A stretch of DNA of 64,000 nt from an uncultured Bacteroides sp. (GCF_963677685.1 NZ_OY782186.1:2356001-2420000), one strand, 5' to 3'; shown: positions 8,420 to 17,399, counted from the stretch's first letter. Notes: generated by a model not told the origin, from the sequence alone. Numbers and translations are program-made.

Positions 8420-9967
8420 ATGAAAAAATACCAAGAAATAGAAAAACAAATTGCACGAAATGAAGCTTTAGAATATGCAATTAAAACATTGACAGAAGAT
8501 AGATATAAAAGTTCTATTGCTAGAAAATCATACGTTCGGGATGTGAAAAATTATTTGCTTCAAAAAGGTAGTGAGCACAATAAAGAAGTTTCATCTTTTT
8601 TATCGGAGAATGAGATATCCCACTGGGAAGCTTTTTATAAATCAATTGTTAAAAAGAAAAAGGCAAGTGAGCTAAGAGTCGCATATTTGAGTGGCCCAAA
8701 TCCTGAAAATGACATAGAGATATTTGTTAAGAATGGAGTATTACCTGAAAATATTTGGGCTTTTGAGTCTGACAATAAAACATATTCACAGGCTGTAATG
8801 TCGGCTCTTGAATCTAGATTTCCTTTTGTGAAAATATACAAAGGGCGCATTGAGAATTATTTAAAAATATTGCCTTTCAAATTTGATGTAATTTATTTAG
8901 ACTTTTGTTCAACATTAGCCAGCGATAAAACATTATCAGTAATAAGAGATATATTCTTCTATCAAAAATTAGAAACACTAGGTGTTTTAATCACTAATTT
9001 CTCACTACCAAATAAAAAGAACTCGGCTAATCTTGATTATAGGAAAAATTTAAATCTATTAGCTGCAAATTATCTGTATCCTAAAGAATTTACAGAGAAT
9101 TTTACAGGATTGGGAGGTGGCTTTAGGGAAAGCGCAGAATGTTATGGAATTAATTTTGACAAATTTTTAAAGATTGCTAAACGTAATGAAACTACTTTTT
9201 ATAGTCAATTTATAACTAGACTGCTATTTGATTTACCAAGTGTTATAATACCATACCAACGACTTGCTACTAATAAGAACTTAATCAGATTATTTTTTAA
9301 AAACTTTTCTAAAAAGGCATTTAAGAAAGACTATTTAGAAGACTTATACTGCTTTCCAAATGATAATGCTTTAGTTTGGTCCTTATCTAATTTTTCGTTT
9401 ATAAAAAACAAAGACAAGACATCTATCGATTTATTTAACAGATTAAAAAGACAGATGTCCATTGTAAATAGTGAGTCCAAATTACAAGAACAAACAGAGC
9501 TTGTTTCCTATTTTATGAATGAGGGATTAGATAGAGAATTCCATAGTGATAAATTAAAAACAATCAAAGAGAAGTGGAAATTTACAGAAAAATATATATT
9601 TTGTGATGTTTTTCTATTTCATCAGTTGAAAGATATATTAGTAGGACAATTAACTAACCCTTATTTTTACAATGTAAATAAGACAAAAAGATGGATGTAC
9701 AAAGCCAAGGAAACAGAAATGTTTATGGATTTGATTACCTATGATGAATGTAGATATATTTTTGATTGGATGCCAACATTAGATATGTTTGAAGAAGGTC
9801 TTGGAGATTGGGATAGGCAACTTTCTTTAAGATTTGCCATGGATAGCGTTTCAAAACAAAGACGTTGGTATAATAACGAATTCTTTGCAGGAACAGCAGT
9901 TATTGATCAAGATACAAAAACATTTGAGGCTAAGACTTTACCCAAAAGATCTATAATAAAGAAATAA
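8420..9967 (+). CDS. Unrecognised 515-aa protein with a methyltransferase-like Rossmann segment
   Basis: I do not recognise this family. Residues 1-90 are helical and lysine-rich. Residues about 90-200 read like a class I SAM-methyltransferase fold: a strand-loop (LRVAYLSGPNPENDIEIF), a second strand ending in an acidic residue (NIWAFESDN), then FDVIYLDFCSTL followed by GVLITNF. The canonical GxGxG is missing (SGPNPEND instead). The C-terminal 300 residues are helical with many Lys, Phe and Tyr. It is AT-rich and sits among cargo genes of a decayed mobile element beside nuclease genes, so a defence or modification role is possible but unproven. It has its own upstream gap of 61 bp. Confidence 0.75.
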   Translation: MKKYQEIEKQIARNEALEYAIKTLTEDRYKSSIARKSYVRDVKNYLLQKGSEHNKEVSSFLSENEISHWEAFYKSIVKKKKASELRVAYLSGPNPENDIEIFVKNGVLPENIWAFESDNKTYSQAVMSALESRFPFVKIYKGRIENYLKILPFKFDVIYLDFCSTLASDKTLSVIRDIFFYQKLETLGVLITNFSLPNKKNSANLDYRKNLNLLAANYLYPKEFTENFTGLGGGFRESAECYGINFDKFLKIAKRNETTFYSQFITRLLFDLPSVIIPYQRLATNKNLIRLFFKNFSKKAFKKDYLEDLYCFPNDNALVWSLSNFSFIKNKDKTSIDLFNRLKRQMSIVNSESKLQEQTELVSYFMNEGLDREFHSDKLKTIKEKWKFTEKYIFCDVFLFHQLKDILVGQLTNPYFYNVNKTKRWMYKAKETEMFMDLITYDECRYIFDWMPTLDMFEEGLGDWDRQLSLRFAMDSVSKQRRWYNNEFFAGTAVIDQDTKTFEAKTLPKRSIIKK

Positions 9968-10030
9968 AGTTCATTGTCTGATATTAGCAGAAATTATGTA
10001 GCAATATTGCAGATATTTAATAGAATGAAA

Positions 10031-10056
10031 AGCACCCAGTGTCCCCAGTGGGTGCT
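10031..10056. other. GC-rich hairpin between convergent genes
   Basis: AGCACCCA / TGGGTGCT can form an 8-bp stem with a 10-nt loop. No clear T-run follows on either strand, so a terminator role is only possible. Confidence 0.35.
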
Positions 10057-10140
10057 AACCACAAAAATCATCAATTACGGATAGCATAAAATCTATTCAT
10101 AATGGAATTTTCTTTGGTAGAGATGCTATATTTCACGTTA

Positions 10141-11561
10141 TTACATCTTACGATTCTTTGATTTCTTTGGAGCTTTGGCCTGCTTATTCTCTTTGACTTT
10201 CTCCTGCTTTTCAACTTATTTCTCGATTGATTTTGAGCTATTTTCAAAGGTTCACCTATGTCCTTTGTTGCTTCGTTCGTTTTGCCTTCGGAATTGACCG
10301 CTGCCTGCATTTTATGTTCGTTGGCAGGGGTTATTTCTTTGGCTTTCTCTTTAGCTTTATCAGGATTGAATTTGTAGAAATCCAGCTTTCCTTTTTCATG
10401 GTTTACCTTTACATAGGCATTATATTCCTGACCTTCTTTATCTTTTCAACCTTTTCACATAGATAGTTTTATCCCCCCGCAAATCAGCCTGCTGTTTGCC
10501 GGATAACTCCACTCCTGCAAGGGATTTGGGAATACGCACCCCTTCGGGCTGGTCGTTTCTTTGCTGTTGTCCCTGTTGCTGGGTTTGCTTTTGTTCTTTT
10601 TCGGGAAAGATAAACCCAAGGCTGCATTTCTCGGCATTGACTTGAACAAAAGCAAAGAAAGGCTTGTTCTTCGCAGAAACCATATTTTCCAACCATACGG
10701 CTTTGCCTTCCATCAGGAAGTTTCAGGGACAAAGCTTTCAGAGATATCAGTTCGTTCGTTACTGATAAAAGAAGGTATAAGTTCGCCTGTACGATAATTC
10801 TTTATATCGACAACCCTACCCATATTTCCGGTTTCCTGGAGATTCTTTTTGTCTTCATGAGTGAACTTGTGTCCGAAAAAAGGGCGATCAAGTTTCGGTT
10901 GCTTGCGGATACCATGAATTGCCTGCACTACATTTCCTTAACTGTCCGGACGGAATGAAAGGCGGGCATCCGTTTTCATTACCATTGTCCCGAAATTGGC
11001 TTCGATCGGAAAGATAGATGGTGACTTGTATCCCCGCAGCATAGGCTCTAAAGCTTTTGACTTCTCAAGCTGTTCTTTGGTGATACCCAAATGTTTCAGG
11101 GAATCCCAGTCTATTTTATTAAGGTCGATGAAATATTTATTCGTATCGGGTTTCTGTTCCTGTGCTGTGGATTCTTTCGGACTTTCTGCTTTCAGGTCTT
11201 TAGGATCGATACGGATTTTATTAAGCATCTCATCAGCAGCAGATGTTGGGTTCTTGATATTTTTCTGGATGATTTTAACTGTACGTTCTGTGTCTTCAGG
11301 TGCTACTTTGAAGAAACTGAAACGGGACGGGTCTTTTAGCTAGTTGAAAAAGTTCTTCAAGAAATTTTCAAGTGCGTTACCCTGCTTATCCACTTTCAGG
11401 AAATCGTTGTTATGTTCCTGCTTCGGCGGAACGGTTTGCAGTTCCCCGTTTTCATCAAGACCTTTTACGGCATTAATCGTTTTCTTTTCCTTGTCAAAGA
11501 CAAGAAGAATGTCCATCATCTGTTCATCAGAGCCGGACTTGTTGTTTGAATTTACATCCAT
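10141..11561 (-). pseudogene. DUF3945/DUF4099 conjugative-element gene, multiply broken
   Basis: The start (MDVNSNNKSGSDEQMMDIL), middle (GNMGRVVDIKNYRTGELIPS; KAVWLENMVSAKNKPF) and end (AAVNSEGKTNEATKDIGEP; PKKSKNRKM) match a gene common in Bacteroides conjugative elements near topB. Defects are visible: an in-frame TAG at 11340-11342, an in-frame TAA at 10938-10940, a frameshift near 10713-10730 and more frame changes between about 10440 and 10310. The natural stop is TAA at 10141-10143. The function of this family is not known to me beyond its association with element transfer. Non-functional here. Confidence 0.88.
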
Positions 11562-11699
11562 GACTTTAATTTTTAATGGTTAATAACTTATCGAATTAAA
11601 AGTAAGGATGAAATAGTTTACATATAGGAACGTGGCGTTAGGTGTCGTAAGTTGGCTTTATTTATCGTAAATATCACTTCTCAAATGAAATAATAGTAG

Positions 11700-11707
11700 T
11701 ACCTTTG
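11700..11707 (+). promoter_or_regulatory. -7 box of the Mrr-like gene
   Basis: TACCTTTG matches TAnnTTTG and lies 19 bp before the ATG at 11727. Confidence 0.6.
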
Positions 11708-11726
11708 CACCATAAAGTACAATGAT

Positions 11727-12605
11727 ATGGATTGGAGAAATTACGAACACTATATATATTATAAGTTCAAGGACAAATTTCCTGAAAGTAACATCGAGTT
11801 TAATAAAAAAATAAAAGGGTATATTTCAGGACGAAGCCGACAAATAGACTTATATATTGAAGGGATAGTAGCTGGGGAAACCTTTACTATCATTGTTGAT
11901 TGTAAATATTTCGACAAAAAAATAGATATTAAAATTGTCGAATCATTTCTTGGATTTGTAAAGGACGTAAAAGGCAATAAAGGCATTCTAATCACAAACA
12001 AAGGATTCACAAAATCTGCTTATAGTCGAGCGTATAATGACCAAAATTCTGACATCAAGTTAGAAATTATAGAATTTGAACAACTATACCCATTTCAAGG
12101 TGCAGGGGCAATTATCCATAGAGGATATGGCGGTGCAGTAATTCAAGCACCCGAAGGTTGGGTTATTGATGGAAAAAGAATAGATGAAAGTGTTCTTGCC
12201 TCTATCTTGCCTTATGGACTATCAGTTGAAAATGCTTTCAAAATGAAAGAAGTAGTTTTCTGTAATACAATGCTAAAAGAAGGGGAATTAACAATAGAAA
12301 AACTAATTGAATCACAAGACGAAAATAGGCTAATCTTTGATGACAAGTCTGAACTAAAAATAAATCCAATAAAATTAAATCGTTACGACAATTTGGATGG
12401 CATATATAGGAAAATAACTTATCCTCAAGCACAATATTTTGATTATACAATATTTCTTGATTTTGGCAAATTTATATTTTATGCTTGTTTAGTTGAAGGA
12501 TCTGATATGAAAAACAAACATATGGCAAATTTATATTTTGTTGTAAATAATGCCATCCCATTAAATGTGCAGAGAGATATTTATAAAAACAAAACAGAGG
12601 AATAA
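11727..12605 (+). CDS. Mrr-like restriction endonuclease
   Basis: This 292-aa protein has an N-terminal PD-(D/E)XK nuclease fold (residues about 1-125): DWRNYEHYIYYKF, then RQIDLYIEG and IIVDCKYFDKK, giving the catalytic D...DxK set, then KGILITNKGFTKSA, a hallmark of Mrr/type IV-like nucleases. The remaining 165 residues are unassigned and may recognise DNA or another ligand. It has its own promoter and terminator and converges on the GHKL-nuclease gene. The neighbourhood is mobile-element cargo, so a role in restricting foreign, perhaps modified, DNA is likely. The substrate cannot be read from the sequence. Confidence 0.82.
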   Translation: MDWRNYEHYIYYKFKDKFPESNIEFNKKIKGYISGRSRQIDLYIEGIVAGETFTIIVDCKYFDKKIDIKIVESFLGFVKDVKGNKGILITNKGFTKSAYSRAYNDQNSDIKLEIIEFEQLYPFQGAGAIIHRGYGGAVIQAPEGWVIDGKRIDESVLASILPYGLSVENAFKMKEVVFCNTMLKEGELTIEKLIESQDENRLIFDDKSELKINPIKLNRYDNLDGIYRKITYPQAQYFDYTIFLDFGKFIFYACLVEGSDMKNKHMANLYFVVNNAIPLNVQRDIYKNKTEE

Positions 12606-12624
12606 TTCTCTGTTTTTATTTCTT
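12591..12624 (+). terminator. Terminator after the Mrr-like gene
   Basis: AAAACAGAG / CTCTGTTTT forms a 9-bp stem that overlaps the stop codon region and runs into TTTATTTCTTTTT. Confidence 0.65.
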
Positions 12625-12665
12625 TTTACCAAACGCTATAGCTCCAGTTGATGTTAGATGACTTG

Positions 12666-14813
12666 CTATAAACCTATTTTATTTATGAAAATATCATTAC
12701 GCTTCGAGGCTCTTTCGTGCAATGTCCTATAACTTAATATTTCCGTATATAAAGAACCATCCTTACGCCCATATTCTCCGGGAATTGTTTTTGCGGGTCT
12801 GAACATATAGTCAAACTGATATGCTGCTTTAAAATCTCCGTCGTAGGTTCGAACGTCTTGCTGGTTAATACCCTCTCCGATTAAGTAGCCATAAAAAGTA
12901 TCTATCTGAAAACTATCTGCTGTGAAATTTCTGATAAGTGAAGCATAATGAGTGATTTCATTTAGATGAAGCCCTATATTTCTATTCGGGTTCTTTAGTT
13001 CTATTATGATACATTTACCTTCATCAGGAAACACTAAAATATCGGGACGTTCTTCCATCCTGTTTTCTCCTAATGATTTTAGGTATTCTTCTTCTTTCTC
13101 ACTAAATTCTTCTTTGAATAGTTTTTCATCACCGATTTTGACATCACATAATCGAGTTTCGGAACAACCATTAAAGTAGATAAAATCTTCATTGATTATC
13201 CACAAATCACTATCACTCGGATTACTGAACTTTTGCCTAAAAATTAGATTGTGAAGAAGAGCTTCATCATTATTACGCCGACCTTCATTCTGAACAGTTA
13301 GTTTGTTGTCCAGTATTTTATCGTACAAATCAAGCACTAATTTACGCCTTGCCACATAACGAGATAGTGTCGTTCTGTCCTGCAAAGGAATATTGTAAAC
13401 AAGGTCTGTAACTAACTTTTCAAAATTTTCTTGATATTCATCTTTATTTGCGGGATTTAATGATTCAAGAGAATCAATACAGTTTTTAATTTCAGCATCC
13501 TGGTTAGCTACTATTTTTGCATCCGCAGCATATATTTTTTCTAAAATCTTATCGTTAGAATCATTAATACTTATTCTTAGCTCCTGAACAGCTTCTTCTC
13601 TCAATAAGAACATTTCAGTAAGTTTCTTTATCTCTTCAACCTTATCTTCCGCTTTTTTCTTTATTTCATCATACATTGAAGAGATTCTGTCATTAGCTTG
13701 TTCTTCTACATCGTCAAGTAATATTTGGTCGTTCGCATATCCATATTCTTTCGCATTTTTCTTAAAATCGGTTTTAGATAGAAAGATAATATCATCACCT
13801 CTTACATCTCCATCAAGTTCATCAATATATGGACTGGAAATGAAAAATAGATAGCGATTATTATCTATAAAGTCATCATTTTTGAGATTTTCAAGTCGAA
13901 TCTTAACATTTTCAATAACTTCGTTTTTACTTGTTACTTTTATGCTATTATGTTTTAATTTATCAAATCCGATTTTATAAGCACTTATAGTAAAATTCTC
14001 CGAATGAGTATGGTCTTTTTCTACCCGCTTTAAGTCATTAGATATTTTAGAATAGTTAATTCCAAATGTTACTTGTTTATCCAGTTCGGGAATATCATCT
14101 ATTGTGATGGGAGCCGATTCCTTTAGTTCTGAATTTACAAATTTATCAATTCTAAACTCAGGTAAATTATCTTTTTGGGAACATAAGACCATCATATATC
14201 TATTTATAATGATTTCTTTCAATTCCTGAATATCAAGTTCTTCATAATAGGATTTATCTTTATCATCATGAGGTACAGAAAAAGTAATAGTCGTTTTTAA
14301 CTCTTGAATATCAGTTTTTTTTGTTCCAATGTAATAGATAATAGCATTGTTGTCTGTTACAAACCTTTTAGCTTTAGATAATATAAAATCACGCTGCCAA
14401 AATTCATTTTCATTATGAAATATGCTCGTTATTTGTGTTTTATCGAAATAATGCAAGAATTGTAATCTGCCAGACCCTCTATTATTAAACCCTTTACGAA
14501 TATCTTTATATCTAAAAGCTCTATCAAAGTTTTCATCATCAAATCCGATTCCATTATCTATTATCATTATTTTATCAAAGTCTGCATTACCTTTCTCTGT
14601 ATCGCTAAACAGAGTTTTTGTATAATGTAACTCAATAACAATCTTTCCTGTGGCTTCGGAATCTATCCTTTTCAATAGAGTTAGAGCTTCCAATGAATTA
14701 GTAACTGCTTCAAAAATTGGTTGCAATTTATTTGGTGATTTAGCAACACTTTTTAGAACCCCTTCCCAAAGAAGTCCTTCTGTTTTTATATATGTATTAT
14801 CTTGCAGTTCCAT
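12666..14813 (-). CDS. GHKL (MORC/Hsp90-like) ATPase fused to a PD-(D/E)XK nuclease
   Basis: In this 715-aa protein, residues about 20-200 are a GHKL ATPase: N-box (FEAVTNSLEALTLL), G1 (MIIDNGIGFDDENFDRAF) and G2 (NNRGSGRLQFLHYF). A long helical middle (about 370-500) is rich in Glu/Lys. The C-terminal domain holds RPDILVFPD and IIIELKNPN (Asp near 593, Glu-x-Lys near 607-609), a PD-(D/E)XK nuclease signature. GHKL-plus-nuclease architectures are known from bacterial conflict systems related to MORC. It starts 5 bp after an XRE regulator, and the two form one operon. It could be an ATP-gated DNA clamp that cuts invading DNA; this is inference. Confidence 0.8.
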   Translation of the reverse strand: MELQDNTYIKTEGLLWEGVLKSVAKSPNKLQPIFEAVTNSLEALTLLKRIDSEATGKIVIELHYTKTLFSDTEKGNADFDKIMIIDNGIGFDDENFDRAFRYKDIRKGFNNRGSGRLQFLHYFDKTQITSIFHNENEFWQRDFILSKAKRFVTDNNAIIYYIGTKKTDIQELKTTITFSVPHDDKDKSYYEELDIQELKEIIINRYMMVLCSQKDNLPEFRIDKFVNSELKESAPITIDDIPELDKQVTFGINYSKISNDLKRVEKDHTHSENFTISAYKIGFDKLKHNSIKVTSKNEVIENVKIRLENLKNDDFIDNNRYLFFISSPYIDELDGDVRGDDIIFLSKTDFKKNAKEYGYANDQILLDDVEEQANDRISSMYDEIKKKAEDKVEEIKKLTEMFLLREEAVQELRISINDSNDKILEKIYAADAKIVANQDAEIKNCIDSLESLNPANKDEYQENFEKLVTDLVYNIPLQDRTTLSRYVARRKLVLDLYDKILDNKLTVQNEGRRNNDEALLHNLIFRQKFSNPSDSDLWIINEDFIYFNGCSETRLCDVKIGDEKLFKEEFSEKEEEYLKSLGENRMEERPDILVFPDEGKCIIIELKNPNRNIGLHLNEITHYASLIRNFTADSFQIDTFYGYLIGEGINQQDVRTYDGDFKAAYQFDYMFRPAKTIPGEYGRKDGSLYTEILSYRTLHERASKRNDIFINKIGL

Positions 14814-14818
14814 AGTTC

Positions 14819-15028
14819 TTATTTCATTGTTGAAATTAATAAGTCTTTCACATCAACATTTAACACTTTAGCAACGTCCACCAAAGTTTCTAATGAAGGT
14901 TGCGTTTCATTAGTACACCACCGGGAAACAGTAGCTTCATTTTTTCCTAATGTTTCTGCCAACCATTTCCCAGTGCGATTTTGCTCTACAAGAACAACTT
15001 TTAACCTATTGATTTGTTTCATTTGCAT
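14819..15028 (-). CDS. XRE-family HTH regulator of the GHKL-nuclease gene
   Basis: This 69-aa protein is almost entirely a Cro/XRE helix-turn-helix (RLKVVLVEQNRTGKWLAETL, NEATVSRWCTNETQPSLETL). A start further upstream would need a TTG inside the probable -7 box, so I chose the ATG at 15028; the ATG two codons later is also possible. It ends 5 bp before the GHKL ATPase-nuclease gene. Such small regulators usually repress or time expression of a downstream restriction or defence effector. No operator palindrome was identified. Confidence 0.88.
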   Translation of the reverse strand: MQMKQINRLKVVLVEQNRTGKWLAETLGKNEATVSRWCTNETQPSLETLVDVAKVLNVDVKDLLISTMK

Positions 15029-15046
15029 AGGATTTGATGTATTATG

Positions 15047-15054
15047 CAAATGTA
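15047..15054 (-). promoter_or_regulatory. -7 box of the XRE/GHKL operon
   Basis: On the minus strand TACATTTG matches TAnnTTTG, about 18 bp before the chosen ATG. Confidence 0.55.
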
Positions 15055-15088
15055 TTGATTATTTTGAAATAAATAAAATATACCTAAC

Positions 15089-15511
15089 TTATTCCTCACT
15101 TTTCACCAAATATTGTAACTCAAGGGTGTTCTTAGTACGTTCCATTTCATCAATGACGATCTGTTTAACATCTTGCTTTATCTGGTCATAATTAAGTTGG
15201 ATTTGCTCTTTCATTAGGTCGTTACCATTTGCATCCCAGAAGTCGATAATCTTTGGTATTTTTTCATACCTGGCAGTTTCACTTTTTGCCTTCTCATTGT
15301 TCATTACAATTTCAGCATGAAAAATCTTTTGGTCTATCCGTTCATCGAAATTATTACTGACCGCACCCACGAACATCCCCTGCGTAAGATTGGATATTTT
15401 ACCGGCAAGTATCAAGCTGTCCATCTGCGTACTGATTGAAGTCGATTTGTCTTGACGATTGATTGTCATGGAGTGGCGTTTCTGTAAAACCTTTCCGAAG
15501 CGATCTGATAA
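15089..15511 (-). pseudogene. mobC: mobC/TraG-type coupling protein, C-terminal fragment
   Basis: From about 15511 the minus strand reads SDRFGKVLQKRHSMTINRQD, KSTSISTQMDSLILAGKISN, LTQGMFVGAVSNNFDERIDQ and KIFHAEIVMNN, the C-terminal part of Bacteroides MobC/TraG-type coupling proteins, to a natural stop at 15089. An ATG at 15469 opens a 126-aa frame, but this is an internal methionine of the family. The preceding part of mobC (ending AKTL) lies on the plus strand at 7938-8126. An inversion has therefore separated the two halves. Non-functional. Confidence 0.8.
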
Positions 15512-15555
15512 TTACGTTCCATCCAAGCAATGAATGTTTCTCTATCTATATTCAT
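15512..15555 (-). pseudogene. 5' fragment of the HTH gene cut by the inversion
   Basis: The ATG at 15555 overlaps the stop of the upstream frame by ATGA, and MNIDRETFIAWMER is read before the sequence switches to mobC. Its natural continuation (DRFDMAEKKIDRL and the HTH) is at 8127-8358 on the plus strand. Confidence 0.6.
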
Positions 15556-15864
15556 AACAATAACCGATTAAAATGACCTTTGATAAAATAACTCTGATTA
15601 GAAGGGTCTTTAATGATAATTTCCTTCTCCCGCATAAAGCGTATATAACTTTTCGCTGTGCCTTCCTTTACATCCATAATCTGCTGTATCTGTTCGCACA
15701 GATCTATATAAGTGATAAATTTTTGCTGGTCGAACACTTCACGGGCTACACTTACCAATTCTTTTTCTTTCCGCTTCCTGTTTATTGAGGATATAATCTG
15801 CAATAGTATTTATCTTTGCTTCAAGTTCCTTAAATGCTTTTGATTCTATCATTATCACATCCAT
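15552..15864 (-). pseudogene. Small mobile-element DNA-binding protein, frameshifted
   Basis: The ATG at 15864 begins MDVIMIESKAFKELEAKINT, a start typical of small HTH proteins of Bacteroides mobile elements. This frame ends at a TGA near 15739. The coding continues in a second frame (AREVFDQQKFITYIDLCEQI, KEGTAKSYIRFMREKEIIIK) to the stop at 15552. A frameshift in the overlap, near the KRIG/KELV region, best explains this. The 83-aa second frame has its own ATG at 15803 but would lack the N-terminus. The stop overlaps the next start (ATGA), as expected of tandem genes in an element. Confidence 0.55.
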
Positions 15865-16061
15865 AATGCATAGTTTATTGATTCTCTGCAAAGATCGGAA
15901 GAATTGTATTTGCAATTTTACAAGTTTACATAACTTGGGTGAAAAATTTTCATTAAAAACACATTAACCCACTTAATAATAGCTAAATAAAGAATGAAAA
16001 AACAATTTTATCAACTATCATTGATACTATTTCTTATGGGTAAATGACTGGAATCCTTTAT

Positions 16062-16103
16062 AAAAAACAAAAGTCCCAAGTTGGGTAAACTAGGGACTTT
16101 TTG
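16062..16103 (-). terminator. Terminator after the DHFR-like gene
   Basis: On the minus strand AAAAGTCCC / GGGACTTTT forms a 9-bp stem (16093-16101 with 16069-16077) followed by GTTTTTTATA. It lies 25 bp after the DHFR-like stop. Confidence 0.8.
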
Positions 16104-16126
16104 GTATTAAATAAGTCTTGAAATAA

Positions 16127-16657
16127 TTATCTTTTTATTTTATAGTGATTTAGCATTACTCCATTCTCATATTTATGATAATTGAATACTTCCCATTGAG
16201 ATTCCTTAGTGACCTTTGAAAATAATGCTATGCCATCACCTAAGATAATGGGAATAGTCGTAATTATCATTTCGTCGATTAACTCATGGTTTAGCAGCAT
16301 AGAAATGATTTCACCACCTCCAACTAACCAAATATCTTTTCCGTTTTCATTACGCATTTGGGTAATTATTTCAACAATATCATGAGTGATAAACTGAATA
16401 TTTTTTTCTGGAGCTAAAGAATGATGAGTGATGACATAGGTATTCTTAGCCTGATATGGCCAAACTACATCCATATTCAAAATATCACGGTAAGTTCGTC
16501 CCCCCATAATAACAATACCAACGGATTCAAAAAAGGTTTGGTATTCATAATCATTTTTTTCAGGATTGGGAAATTCAGTTAACCAATCTATATCACCATT
16601 ACTACGAGCAATGTATCCGTCAAGGGAGGCTGCTATATATAACTTAATCTTTCTCAT
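16127..16657 (-). CDS. Dihydrofolate reductase / RibD C-terminal family protein
   Basis: This 176-aa protein matches the DHFR/RibD_C fold: KLYIAASLDGYIAR at the start, FPNPEKNDYEYQTFFESV, the cofactor-binding VIMGGRTYRDIL, and DIWLVGGGEIISMLLNHELI. Family members reduce pterin or pyrimidine substrates with NADPH, but small stand-alone proteins like this often have unknown substrates. It is not clearly the housekeeping folA. The last 49 bp of the gene recur at 24820-24868, joined to an unrelated remnant, so this gene was part of a duplicated segment. Confidence 0.85.
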   Translation of the reverse strand: MRKIKLYIAASLDGYIARSNGDIDWLTEFPNPEKNDYEYQTFFESVGIVIMGGRTYRDILNMDVVWPYQAKNTYVITHHSLAPEKNIQFITHDIVEIITQMRNENGKDIWLVGGGEIISMLLNHELIDEMIITTIPIILGDGIALFSKVTKESQWEVFNYHKYENGVMLNHYKIKR

Positions 16658-16957
16658 ATTTATTCAATTATCCTACAATATACAAAATAAGATTTCTAGT
16701 GCTACAATTATGGCAGCGGATTCCCGCCTTTTATAGTCAACCATGTTCAGGAAAATACACAGAATAGAGTAGAGAGTTACTTTTAAAATACGGAAAGTTA
16801 TTCGGCAATTCTATATGAAGTATCTGAATCAATGATATCACTACTGATTGGAGAAATAAAGATACAATATTACACAGAAAGCTAAACGGAATAAATAAGG
16901 AATAAGAGCTTATTTTTTGATTTATTACCGTCTTGCTGATAACCTCATTCCATCAAA

Positions 16958-17143
16958 TTACAACTTTCTTGTTTGTTTCACGCTTCGTATATACCGCGAA
17001 ACTTCTATCCTAGCACCTATTACCGGCAAGAATGTAGTCAACACACTAGGAGATTGACCCATACTCTTTTGAAGCAGATATAGGAAAAAAAAGGCCCAAA
17101 GAAATGGTAAGAAAGGCATTATATAAATAAAATATTTTTTCAT
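16958..17143 (-). CDS. 61-aa membrane protein, paralog 1
   Basis: Two hydrophobic segments (FIYIMPFLPFLWAFFFLYLL and SVLTTFLPVIGA) flank QKSMGQSP, and a basic tail ends in TRKL. The paralog at 25081-25266 keeps the start (MKKYxIYIM), the QKSxGxSP core, TxFLP and the KTRKL/QTRKL end although many codons differ. That supports real coding sequence. It lies in the duplicated segment downstream of a regulator remnant. Function unknown. Confidence 0.55.
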   Translation of the reverse strand: MKKYFIYIMPFLPFLWAFFFLYLLQKSMGQSPSVLTTFLPVIGARIEVSRYIRSVKQTRKL

Positions 17144-17211
17144 GATTTTAATTACTAATCAATTTATAAATATATTGCATAAATAGTGATTTTGTCATTT
17201 TTAAGCAAATA

Positions 17212-17256
17212 AAAAGCGTATAAAAAAAGTACATCAAAGCATTTGTATACGCTTTT
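17212..17256 (-). terminator. Hairpin between regulator remnant and small membrane gene
   Basis: AAAAGCGTATA / TATACGCTTTT pair perfectly over 11 bp with a 23-nt loop. The structure is conserved in copy 2 (25335-25379). It lies just after the regulator stop, so termination or attenuation is likely. Confidence 0.55.
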
Positions 17257-17268
17257 AGCCAATAGAAA

Positions 17269-17399
17269 TTATATTTCAAACATTTTCTTCACAAAATCAG
17301 ATAGCGAATTACAATTCGCATTAATAGTATTATGTGAATATCATCTTCAGAAAGAACAGGAAAGCGCTGACGAATTTTATTAGCAAAGCTATTTTCTGA
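17269..17399 (-). pseudogene. Remnant of a LuxR-like regulator with a 97-bp deletion
   Basis: The minus strand reads FANKIRQRFPVLSEDDIHII then LLMRI, as in the intact paralog at 25392-25730, and then changes frame. The lost 97 bp lie between two AATTG repeats in the intact copy (25435-25439 and 25532-25536). The end of the gene after the deletion (SLSDFVKK in the intact copy) is present but out of frame, and the N-terminal half is missing. Confidence 0.75.

Larger units (their letters stand above)
16847..17399. repeat. Direct repeat copy 1 flanking the siderophore locus
   Basis: This segment aligns with 24969-25618 in the same orientation with modest divergence. It covers a degenerate promoter region (GATTGGAGAAATAAA...), a 61-aa membrane-protein gene, an 11-bp hairpin and the 3' part of a small regulator gene. 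Copy 1 lacks 97 bp of the regulator relative to copy 2. The two copies bracket the TonB/ABC uptake locus. Confidence 0.8.

Noticed and set aside
10227..10466. Plus-strand frame rich in Phe/Leu
   Set aside because: It is the antisense of the broken DUF3945 gene, whose minus-strand family match is clear.
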